Shown one piece after another: positions 32,417 through 43,600 of a stretch of DNA of 53,150 nt. The notes beneath the pieces are model-generated. The model was not told where the DNA came from. It saw nothing but the letters and a program-made list of their open reading frames with translations, and did no database searches. The stretch comes from a virus. The stretch covers positions 1-53,150 of the IMG/VR virus record IMGVR_UViG_3300025769_000161; one strand, 5' to 3'. The translations under genes were made by a program, and so were the position numbers. The first letter of the stretch is position 1; each line of letters starts with the position of its first letter.

Positions 32417-33208
32417 ATGTTAGGAATATTGGCAGCAGCAGCATTGGGGGGAGGGCTCCTTATGAATAAGGCTGAAAAGGATCAAAACCTCAGAGACAGG
32501 AATAGAAACTTCAGGGCTGTAAGTGACGCAACAAAAGAGACGAACTTCAGGCAGGGGAGGATTGAAGACTCTTTTGGTATGAACCCCTATATAAGGGAGT
32601 CACTTGAGCTTGCTAGAAGCGGGAATCTCGTAAAGTCACAGACTGACGCCGCAAACCTTAGCAGCGCCAATCAGCTTGAATTGGCAGCAAGACAAGGAAA
32701 CAGAGGGGGTACGAACGCTGCACAAATAGAGCGTATCAACCAGCAAAATCTGGTGAAGGCTCAGGATATGCAGCAGCAAAACCTGAACACTGCACTTACG
32801 GCTGCCAGCGCAAACAAAGACAGCCTGACGAGGGCAAAGAGACAGTTTGATGAAAACAGACTCAACCTTGCAGACACTAAGCTGGCTTCAGCTCAAGAGA
32901 ATTACGCTACGGCCATCGACAACGAAGCATCAAGACCATACAGGTTTGGAGCAGAAATGCTCGGTACTTTTGGGGATATATTTGGCGGGGGAGCTGGAAT
33001 TGCTACTGGAGCGAAGGGAATGAGGCTTCCTGGGGAGTTCTCACACAAAACCAATCCAATCGACATTTATCGAAACGGAAAAAGAATTGCACAGGCAACG
33101 GGGGAAGAGACCATGTACGTCATTAACGACAAACAGAAGGCTAAAGCAATGGCTCAAGGTGGGTATATCGCCTCGCTCCTTAGAAACCTTGACAAAAACT
33201 CAGCATGA
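32417..33208 (+). CDS. Internal virion / ejection protein candidate
   Basis: 263 residues. A hydrophobic Gly/Ala N-terminus (LGILAAAALGGGLLM) is followed by a long helical, Gln/Ala/Asn-rich body (about 20-175) with coiled-coil character, then Gly-rich FGDIFGGGAGIATGAKG and a small domain ending MAQGGYIASLLRNLD. This outline resembles T7 gp14-type ejection proteins, which pass into the outer membrane. It is the first of three genes transcribed from P8 and overlaps the next start by ATGA. Confidence 0.65.
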   Translation: MLGILAAAALGGGLLMNKAEKDQNLRDRNRNFRAVSDATKETNFRQGRIEDSFGMNPYIRESLELARSGNLVKSQTDAANLSSANQLELAARQGNRGGTNAAQIERINQQNLVKAQDMQQQNLNTALTAASANKDSLTRAKRQFDENRLNLADTKLASAQENYATAIDNEASRPYRFGAEMLGTFGDIFGGGAGIATGAKGMRLPGEFSHKTNPIDIYRNGKRIAQATGEETMYVINDKQKAKAMAQGGYIASLLRNLDKNSA

Positions 33209-34632
33209 AGACAGGGGCAAAAACACAATACCCAGTAGAAAGAAGAGGGTTCAGCTCTGAGTCTTTTCTACAAAGGCAGTCACCTAAACTTCAGGCGGCC
33301 TCTGCTAACGCTGCCGCTAAAAGGGCTGCTGAGAGAGACTTGGCTAAGCAGCAAGCGGCCTCAGCGCGAGAATCATACGACAAGCAAGTTGAAGCCCAGC
33401 GAAAAAAGTACATGGACATGGCCGCTCAGGTCGATGCTCCAGGAACGGAGAACATGTACGATGGTCACTTCAGGATGCTTGATGAGCTGGCCCAACACCT
33501 TGCTGATCCAGAAAACATTAAGCGGTTTGCCTCTACCCCTGAGGGCGAGATGGAATTCACCTCTTTGCTTGACCAGCTGGATACAATGACTGGCACGTTT
33601 GAGAGCTACTACAAGTCTACTTACGGGACCCCTGAGGACGAGAAGGACGGAAACACGTTCCAAGCGTCTCTAAACAGGAGTATTACTGGTGTGGACGGGG
33701 ACATTGACTTCATGACTCCGCACGAAGAGATGATCTCCAGGGCTAACGCTCTCGATGAGGTCAGCGGGCCGATGTTCGAAAGGATGGAGATTGTTGGAGG
33801 CAGGCCAGTATTTTACTCCCCTGACGGCACTGAGATAAACTTTGATCAGAAGTTCCTTGATCCCAACGTATTTAGGTCCGAACAACAGCTTAGACCCCCT
33901 GTGCGTGGCGCTGATCTGCTTGGTAGATCATACGACCCCATGGCTTTCGAGACAGAAGAGGACGTCGAGGACTTTATGCTTGAGTCTTTGAACAGGCAGG
34001 ACATCATGAATGATGCTCTTAGGTCCTACATAACCGACATGAAGGAGACCAATCCTGATTTTGACGCAACAATAGAGGATGTAAATACAAACGGAACTTT
34101 GCGCTTGAGAGTGCAGAAAGCCTACGTTGAAGACGCAATTAACGAATGGAATAAAAGAAGGGGAGCCGAAGGGACAGAGAGCGCACCTGTTTCAGAAACA
34201 GATCCTGCTGACTCAGTATCAGGAGATATGGGTGAGTTTACAGACGCAGACTTTGACTTAGATAACCCTGAGGACCAGTTTGGGGATTCTGCTGGAGTTG
34301 CTGTAGGGACTTCTGCTTTTGCTTTCGATGTAAGAACCCCTGCCGTAGACATCGGGGGGATAGACAGGAAGATGGAGAGAATGACGTTCGATACAGACAG
34401 CCTAAGTTGGAAAATCAAAATGGACTTTGCAGAAAAAGAAGACGGAAAGTCCTACCCAGAATTTACGCTTACCATACCCACTGATGCAGATGGAAAGCCA
34501 AAGATTACAAAATCGCTTAGGAATATACAGGACGCTTTTGACGATGAGTATGGGACGGCGCAGTTTGAAAAGCTGATGACTGAGATAAAAGACAGAGCCA
34601 TAGGCTCTTGGTGGGACCAGAGTAACGAGTAA
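33205..34632 (+). CDS. Internal virion / core protein candidate
   Basis: 475 residues: a basic, helical Ala/Lys/Gln-rich N-terminal coiled coil (about 25-75), a mixed middle region, a helical section near 250-315, an acidic linker (about 320-370) and a C-terminal beta/alpha domain ending WWDQSNE. No catalytic motif recognised. Placement between the gp14-like protein and the giant protein suggests a T7-gp15-like core role by synteny only. Confidence 0.6.
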   Translation: MKTGAKTQYPVERRGFSSESFLQRQSPKLQAASANAAAKRAAERDLAKQQAASARESYDKQVEAQRKKYMDMAAQVDAPGTENMYDGHFRMLDELAQHLADPENIKRFASTPEGEMEFTSLLDQLDTMTGTFESYYKSTYGTPEDEKDGNTFQASLNRSITGVDGDIDFMTPHEEMISRANALDEVSGPMFERMEIVGGRPVFYSPDGTEINFDQKFLDPNVFRSEQQLRPPVRGADLLGRSYDPMAFETEEDVEDFMLESLNRQDIMNDALRSYITDMKETNPDFDATIEDVNTNGTLRLRVQKAYVEDAINEWNKRRGAEGTESAPVSETDPADSVSGDMGEFTDADFDLDNPEDQFGDSAGVAVGTSAFAFDVRTPAVDIGGIDRKMERMTFDTDSLSWKIKMDFAEKEDGKSYPEFTLTIPTDADGKPKITKSLRNIQDAFDDEYGTAQFEKLMTEIKDRAIGSWWDQSNE

Positions 34633-34638
34633 TCTTGT

Positions 34639-34646
34639 TATATTTG
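34639..34646 (+). promoter_or_regulatory. Late promoter -7 box (P9)
   Basis: TATATTTG, five bases (CGTAG) before ATG 34652. Together with the box at 22-29 it forms an 18-base perfect repeat (34632-34649), the longest exact match among the promoters. Confidence 0.78.
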
Positions 34647-34651
34647 CGTAG

Positions 34652-37600
34652 ATGAATGTCGCGCAACAGGATATGGTTAAAGCCCTGCTTAATCAGGGTA
34701 AAACGCAAGAAGAGATAAAGAAGTTCTTGCTGGTTTCTAATCCAACCCAGCAAATCTCTGACGAAGAAATTGCCGAGATAAGCAACCCTGATCAAAAAAA
34801 AAAAGAGCAGGGAGCTTTAAAAGAGGAAGAACCAGGGGATACGCCATCCGAGCCTTCGGAAAAGAGTTCGGAGTCTACTCCAGAGACCTCTGAAGAGCCA
34901 AGCAAGAAACAGCCACTAGTGACGTTCTCTCCTCAGCTGGAGGACGATCCTGAACCACTGGTTAATCAGTTTAGGAACTATCTGCTCGATGTTCATGGCA
35001 CTGATAAAAACGAGAAAGGAGAACCCATAATCGGTGCCTACACGCTTAGCGATAACGCTAGACTTGCGGGTGGTTTTGGGTTGATGGCGTTTGAGTGGGC
35101 GAAGGAATCTGGTCTCACTCAGGAAGGTGAGAACGCCTTCGAGGACTTCCCTAAGTACGAAGGTCAGTTTGTGGAGTTCTTGGAGAAAGAGTACGGGGAC
35201 TATGAGAGATCAGAGGAGGACAACAAAAACTACCTCGCTGGCAGTATATACATGGATATCTCTAATGGGCATCGGGATATCATCGTAAACAATCGAGACG
35301 CGCTTCCGTCAGAGATAAACGACAAAATAAGAAAGTTTGACGACGACTATGTCAATGAGATAATACCCATTCTTGGGTTTGAAACCGAAGATCAGCTTGA
35401 AGAACTGTCTGAGCTGATGTATGAAAATTACAATTTCAGGCTAAATTTTGATGGGGATAGCGTGTACAATGAAGACGTCAGTGGTTTGCTGGCGCCTTTT
35501 GCTGCGGTTGGAGCGGGAGCCGTAGACATGGTTTCTGGACCCGCGTCACTGATTGCTGGTCCTTTTGCATGGCTTGCAAACAAGCTTGATGGGGATTCGT
35601 CCAACGACAAGACGTATGCCGAGTCTGTTGCCGACATAGACCAACTCTTTGCTAATGTTACTGACAACATTAGGAAGAAGGGGATGAAAGACTACCAGGA
35701 CTACGGGTTCGAGGAGATGTCCGAGAATCCACTACATGGGATTGGATGGGCAATTCAGGGTATTGCGGAAAGTGCGCCTCTTATGGCGGCGTCTATCGGA
35801 GCTGGAATTGCTACTGGAGGGACAAGCGTAATGGCTCAAGCTGTAGCTGGTGGAGCGGCTATCGCGGGTAGCGTTGCAACTAACACGTTTGTAGACAGTT
35901 ACAGGGAGGACCTTAACGCGACAAGAGAGGGAATGACCCCTATTTTTGACATGACGGCGTCAGGTAACGGGAAAAGGTTCTTGATGGCCCTTGGAAGTGG
36001 CGTCATTGAGGGTGGATCAGGTGTTATCCTGAGGGGGGCTCTGGGCAGGGTTACTGGAAAGGGGGGTACTCACGATATTTTTAGAAAGATCTTTCTTGGC
36101 ACCAAAAATCCCCGTACTCGACTTGAACAGCTTTTGATTTATGGAGGTCCTGCGTTTGCAGAAGTGCCTGCCGAAACAATGGTGGAGGTCAGCGCCCAGA
36201 TGTACAGAGACTGGACGGAGTACACTCTTGGAAACAAAGACTACGACCCTGATCAAATCTGGGAAAACGCACTTAAAACAGCAGAGGCGTCTGTTGTGAC
36301 TACAGCTGGACTTTCTACTGCTGGAACGGGTGTAGCCATGGTTAGAGAAAGGAACAACCTTTCTCAGGGTTCCAGGATTGACACCAACGACCCTTACAGG
36401 GAGCTTGAAATAGAAAACATGTCTAACTCTCCAGCCGACGAGGGGAACTACATGAGGTTGTGGTACAGATTTGAAGGCGAGGGTGTTGATTTTAGGAGTC
36501 AAGCGGAGGCCAATATTGCCATGGCGGATTCATCGCCATTTGATCTTGATGAAAATAGCACTAGTCAGGACTACATAAACGCTTATGAAAAGCACAGAAA
36601 GACCAATCGGGATAAATACAGGGCCATTAGGCTCAGGGATCCTAAGCGATTCTATAGGTTGCTTGCCATCGACAAGAAGCTTGCAGGGATTGTTCAAACG
36701 GGCAGGCTTGCAGAGGCTAACATGTCGTCCGAAACCCTAAATGATAGGGCGATAGAGAGAAATAAGAACAAGAGAAACCAGAAGAGAAAGGAGTTTATAG
36801 ACCTCATGGACGAGCGCCGCAGGCTCTACATGGAGTTTGAGTTTAACAACGACTTCTCAAAAGGAGAACAGATTCAGATCGACGACCAGCAGACGGCGTC
36901 TCGCGTAAACCAGCTGGACGGACAGGTTGCTGACGCTGAAACCGCTTTGGCCGCCGCAGAAAGGTCGCAAGGCGGAGAGGCTGGAAACCCGCTTATCGTA
37001 AAGCAGAAAGAAGAGGACCTTCAGTCTGCTAGAGACAGAAGAGACAGGGCCAATGAGCTCGTCACAGAGGTCAACAATACGAGGGACGAGATAGAAAGGA
37101 TGCAGCAAAGAGGGGCTCCTATTGAGACCCTAAAGAAGTACGTTGGAACGCTCATCGATACAGAACAGGAGTTGGCCGACTTGCTGGAGGTAAACAATAG
37201 AGCTACAGGAAACAAGAGAAAGAGAAACGACATGGAGGTCCTGGCTCCTGTTGAGCGTCCTGTGACCTGGTCTGCTGCTGATCAAGCTCGAAACCATTTT
37301 GCTGACGAAGGCAGTATGGGTAGCACGTTCACGTTAGACGGGACGGACCATGCTGGAAAGCCGATGGCTAGTGTAAGCATCTTCCCAGAAAGAAGTATTG
37401 TCGTTGACGGACAGATGTCCGAAGCGGACTTGATCGCGAAGCTGGACGAGTTCAAAGAAACGAACAAAGACATACTGGAAGGGAACGAAGATGTGATCGC
37501 TATCGGTACGTTCTACAGCCCAGAAAGCGAAAAGACGTTTATCGATCTGTCCGCCGTGGTGGACAAAGAGACTGCGGTCGAGCTTGGTAAGCAGTACAAC

Positions 37601-40600
37601 CAGGAGTCTGTCTGGGATCTTGAGAACATGGAGTCCATCGATACTGGTGGTGATGGTTCTCCCATTGAGGGCCTCAAGCCTGAGGCTGACAGGGTGGGTG
37701 ATATCAGGGACATCCAGGGCCCACCAGCAGTAAACGTCGAGCAGGCAAAAGCCCAAAGGGGTATTGACGGCAAGTACAAGGACTACCAGATGAACAATGG
37801 TCAGTTTGCCATTGGAACAGACACAAAGCTGTCGCAAGAAGATATCGACTTCATAAACAAGAAGATCGCGCCCACTCTGTCCAGAAACCTCGACAACGTC
37901 ACGATAAGGGTTCACACCGACAAGGAGTCTGGAAAATATGTTGCTGGGAATAATTCAGACGGATCGCTGTACAACGGATACGCGGTAACGTATGAGGACG
38001 GTAGCGCTGTCATTCACATCGTCCCTGATGCAATCGCTGGTCAGACAAGAAAGAGCACTAGGTCGGTCCTCATGGAGGAGGCCATGCACGTTATAATGGG
38101 TCCAGCTCTGGTAGACTATTTCAAGTCAAACGAGAAGGGCGCTCAAAAACTTCTGACGGATCTTGCTGGAGTCACACGGTCACTTGCTAGGGAGTTCCCA
38201 GAACTGGTTGATCTTAACGAGCAGACCGCGCTCAAGATGATGACTTACGCGGACGGGAAGGACTTTAGTGAATTGAGTCAGGACCAGCAGGCTGCTATCT
38301 ACGAAGAAGCTGTATTTGAACAACTCTCAGAGCTTGCCCCGTACATGGACAAGAACACCTTGTCCAAGCAGCAAAAGAGCAAGTTCATGGATGTCGTCAA
38401 CAGATTGGCGAAGCACCTTGGCTTCCCGTTTGTCACGACCCCAGACGAAGCACTAGACCTTTTGAAGAGGGCTGGACAGATGTATAACGAGGGAAAGGCC
38501 CTTGAAGCTGATGTATCTTCTCAGGACAGAGAGTCGGCGTCTCGCAGTAACGCTAGGAAAAAGCACGTCCAGTCTCTTCCTGCCGACGATCAGTTCGTAA
38601 TGCGGTATGCGCAAAAGGTCGTTGCGAGAGGCGGGTATGCTGCTGGAATAGGCGTTGGAAGCAAGTCCAATGAGCAGACATTTAACGGCAAGGGCCACTT
38701 CATTAATTGGTGGAAAAGAGCCACTCTGAACGGAAAGCACTACGATCACTACAGCGGTTTTGAGGTCAGCACAGACGGGGGAAAAACATTCGAACCCGTG
38801 GATGTGGAAGCCATGAGAAACTGGAACTTCAAGCCACTCAAGAGGAGGGAGACGGAGTTCGAGAAAAAGAGGAGGCTTTGGGAGGAAGAGCAGGCTCTCA
38901 ATAGAAAGGTCATGGACCTTTTTAGAGACGAGTACGGTACGGAATGGGGCCTTTATACAAAGAAGCAAGAGGTGCAGGCGGAAATCTTCAAGACGTTTAT
39001 GACGGAAGAGGAGATTGAAGCTCACCTTGATAGCACCCCTTACGGAAGAGGAAAGGATAAAGGCGACTACGACTGGCACTCTCTGTCTACGGAAAAGAAA
39101 GAGGAGTTCCTTGCGGCGGCTGAGGTGTACACGGGAAGGCGGAATGATGATAGTGGATCGGACGTTTTGACCGAGAGGGCCAACAAGGAGCTCATGGACA
39201 TCAATAAGATCATGAGCATCGAAGACCTGAACGAAAGGGTTGAGAAGATGAAAAAGATGCTCAGCAGATACAAGTGCGGTGGTGACACCAACGCTTGTGA
39301 AATCAGAGGCGACAAAGCTTACTTGGCTGTGTATCTGGATATGGTGAAGGCGGCCATGGATCAGAGCGGATACTCTGTTAACGCTGCAGCTGATTTGCTG
39401 TCTGGTATGCTTAGGTTCCACAACGACTTGAGAATGTCGAGGGGGCAAAGACCGATTACTGAGATCCACAAAGAAAACAGAGAACTTGCGGAAATGGCGG
39501 CAGACATGATCGCCGAAAAATACGCGGGCACTACAGACATCATACCTAGAAACTACAGGGATTTCAACGATCTGTTCCTGACCACTATGGCGATTACGTC
39601 GAACGGCAACAGGTCATACGCTAACACTAGGCTGGCGTTGCGGTTGCATGATGCATTCTTGAAGAGGCTTAACGGAGGGGCTCAGTCTCTTAGTGAAGCC
39701 ATGGGTGACGTGATACTTGAGGGAATCAGGGAATACAACCCAGAGATAACTGGAGGCGATGTAAGGGCTACACGGGGCAATGCTGTGGCTGATGAACTCA
39801 AGGCGCTTATGGAGTTTGCTGACGCATACTACGACCCTGAGACCATGGCCTTTGATTCCGATGCCTTTGCCGCCGATCTGGGGAAAAAGAGAATTGGCAA
39901 GGATGGCCCTGCAGCCAGAGATATAATATCCAAGGAAGGTGGGGACGCACAGAAAATTGGTGAGTTTGTACCTGCCATCCTCGGACAGGATCAGAACTCC
40001 ACCTTGGCAAACGAGCTGTGGGTGATGAGGCTTATGTCTGCTCTTCAAGGTAATTTTAACTTGAAGCTCGACATGGAGGGCGAGCAGATGCTCCTCGACT
40101 ACAGCCTAATTCCGAACGTTCAGGAGTTTAACAGAAACAACAAGATTACCGACGACATGGCTAGACAGGGTCTGGCTAGTGTCGGAAGAGAGAACGCAAG
40201 TGAAATCACCGACCCAGTAGAGCTTGCTATTGGTGGACTGATTTACCAGAAGGCAAGAAAGGATATCACTCAAGCCCAGAGAAACTCTGCCATAAACTTG
40301 TTCAGAAAGGTCATAGGAAGGGATCAGCTGTTTAATCCGAAGACCAACCCGATGGAGACCAAGGCTATTCTGAAAAAGACGGCCCAACTCCTTAACGAAA
40401 TGTACGGTCTTGCAGAGGGGGACCAGCAATGGAACGCTTTCATCGTACAGCAAGCCCTTTGGGAATCTGCCCAGGAAAGCATGGGTTACTTCCAGGACGG
40501 ACAGTACAGCGCAGTAGACTACAAGACTCAGCTGGAGAGAATCAAGGAGGCTGATGACTGGTCTACCATGGACGACTATTACGTCGACACACATAACGTT

Positions 40601-43600
40601 AGTCACGTACTCGACAGTCACTCTAACGGAAAAAACGTATCCTCAGAGAGAGCGTCTATGCAGCTTGACCTGTTTGGTGATACAGAATCTGACCTTGAAA
40701 TACAGGCTGATCAGTCGCCACTCTGGAGAGCTAGGACCATTGAGAATGTACCCCTTGTGAACACCAAGACTGGAAAACAGGCTATGTCCGATGACCTTGT
40801 CTCCGATGCCCTGCAAACAGATAAAACTTCTGTCAGGATTATGGGGGAGAATAACGAGGTCAATGAAGGGGACATAGTGGCTGTCAGGCTTAACCTTAAT
40901 GTCAAGAAGAACACGGGGGTGCCAGTACAAACCATACACGAAAGAACGGCAAGCGGAAAGGCTCTGCAGTATGGAGGGGCGGTGACACTTAGGAACGTTA
41001 CTCTGGACGTAAATCAAAACGCCAGAGAAAAGATCGTTACGTTCAGGGAAAACAAGTTCCCCATGGCTGCTGTAAGGGGAGAGTTTGTTTCCTCTGGAGT
41101 GGAAGGTGCAAATCTAAATGGGGTTGTTGCTACGTTCAACCCGTTCAAGCAACACCTGTTTGTGGATGCTGCTGGTAGACCAATCAAGTCTGCCGAGGAA
41201 GCCACAGTGATCGGGAACACCGTTATCCTGAGGGGAGAGATTGAGTACTACGATCCTTCTGATCCTGTAGCACAAAGAGGATTCCAGGAAACTGACGCCA
41301 ATAAGGCGGCTAGACTGGACAAGGGGAGTGATAAGTATGAGGGTAATCTCAGGAGGTTTGAAGCATTTATGGAGCGTGCGATGGGTATTACCCATGAGAC
41401 CAGAGAGCAACTAGAGGCCGCTTACGAAGACCTATCTGTTAGCTCCAAGGTTGCGCTTTCTGAATCCGAGATAGCCGAAGGAATGGCTACGGCACACGAA
41501 CGTGCCAGCGTATCCGAGTATACGGATGGAAAGAGAATGAGGGGAACAGCGAGGAAGCAAGCCCCACTCTTTGGTACGGACACTAGATCCCAGATCATAA
41601 ACAATCCTGAGAACTTCATTAAGCCTCAGAAAATCAAGGAGATAAGGGAAGACCTTACGGCCTATACTGATGGAGAGCTCGTCAGCTTTATGACAGACGA
41701 CTCTATTGGAAGACTCTCTCAGAGAAATGACGACATTGGGGTGTTGGCAGGAGCTGAACTGCTGTCCAGAGCCATTGCAAGGGGAGAGACAGACAGAATC
41801 CCTGGGCTCATTGCTGAGCTGGCCTCTATCGGTACTTCAGCTGGTAGAATTCTTAGACACTTCAGAGAGCTGAAAAGCTCCAACCCATACAGCCTTGCAA
41901 AGATAATTGAGTCCGCTGTGATTCAGGGCGGAAACAAGTTGTCAGAAGAACAGACTCAGAGGCTGAATGATATCTGCACCAAGCTTTATGATCAGCAGGC
42001 TAGGGTCGAAGACCTTATGAAGAAGGGGATTGCGGGCGAGGATGTTGACGCTGAATTTGAAGCAGCATTGAAAGAGATGCAGGCTACTGAGCGTCAGCTC
42101 GATACGTTTGCCAACGCAATGGTCGAGAAAGGTTGGGGAACAATCTTCAAGCAGCTGGTTCAGGGTAACCTTCTCACCCCGTTCTCTCAGATAGTTAACG
42201 TGGGTGCAAACACCGTGAACCTGTTTGGGCAAGCCATTGTCGACTCTGGATCTTTGCCTGTGGAGGAGGCCATGGTTAGGGCTGGAAACCTGATCGGAAA
42301 GAATCTTGAGCGGAAGCGCAGGCCCAGCCTGATGGCTTACTTCTACGCTATGAAGAGGTTTGGTGCTGGTTTCGTGGAGGCTGCCGATCAAATCTTAACG
42401 GGACAAGACAAGGATAGGTCTGAGTGGAGAATGGCTAGAGGCTTTGCTCCGTTTAGATCTCTCATGGCTGTTTGGGGAAATGATCTACCGCTTGGTGTTG
42501 ACGGAAAGGGGAGCCCAAGTCAGAAGGCTAAGCTTATCGTTCAGGGAACTCTCGGTATACCAGCAGAGACAATGTTTAGGTTCCTGTCTTTGGGTGACAT
42601 CCCGTTTAGGAGGTGGGCTGAAGCTAAACACCTGTATCAGCTTGGCGTGTCCAGAGGATTAGAGGGAGAGGCGCTAAACAGATTCCTGAAGTTCCCGAAC
42701 AAGAAGGACCTTGAGGTTGCTCAGAGGTCTGGAAGGAAGCTCACCTTCCAAGAAGAAGGGTTTGTAAGTGGGGTTGTAAACCAGACCGTGGGCACAATGG
42801 AAAGCGCCCTGGCAAAAGGATTTGAGATGATTCCTGGAGTCAAGAACGGTCGGAACTTTGCTACTGCCATCATGGGTGTTGTCCTCCCATACAGGAGTAC
42901 CCCAGCCAACATCTTGCAAGAGACCTTTACTTGGACCAACCCCTATGTAGGCCTCACTAGAATGGCAAACGAGTTGTCTAAGGGAGAAACCGAAGAGGCT
43001 TCCAAGACCATGACTAAGATGATGCTGGGGGCTACCACTCTGGAAGCGGCCATGATGATGATATCAGAAGGCATTATATCTGGACCTGTAGACTGGCAAG
43101 ACGACGAAAAGCGGAACATGGCTTATGACTTGTTCCCCCCTAACTCCATAAACGTCTCCGCCCTTGAGAGACTGATAAACGGAGAAGACCCGTCTCACAG
43201 CGTGGACGACACATTTTTGAGGTACGACAAGATGGGTATGTTCGGGGCGATTATGGCTACGGCTGTACAATCCATAGACTCTGATGACCTTGCTGACATA
43301 AAGGGCAGGGAGTATGGGGGTCCAGTTGAGTTTACGTCTCACCTTCTGTCCGACTACTTCGGAGCCTCGTCTGTCTCTGCGGCATCCGCTATGATGGAGC
43401 AGAGTTTTGTTCAGGGCCTGAATCAGTTCTTGCAAATTCTTATCGGAGATAACGTTGAACGTGATATGGAAAGGTTCGTCACTACCGCCTTCCGAGCAGG
43501 AAGTGCAGCTGTATTGCCCAACACTCTCACGTCACTGTACAAGTCTGAAAGAGTCTTCTTGCCTGACGCAAGGACTACAAAGGACATGACTACAGCCGAA

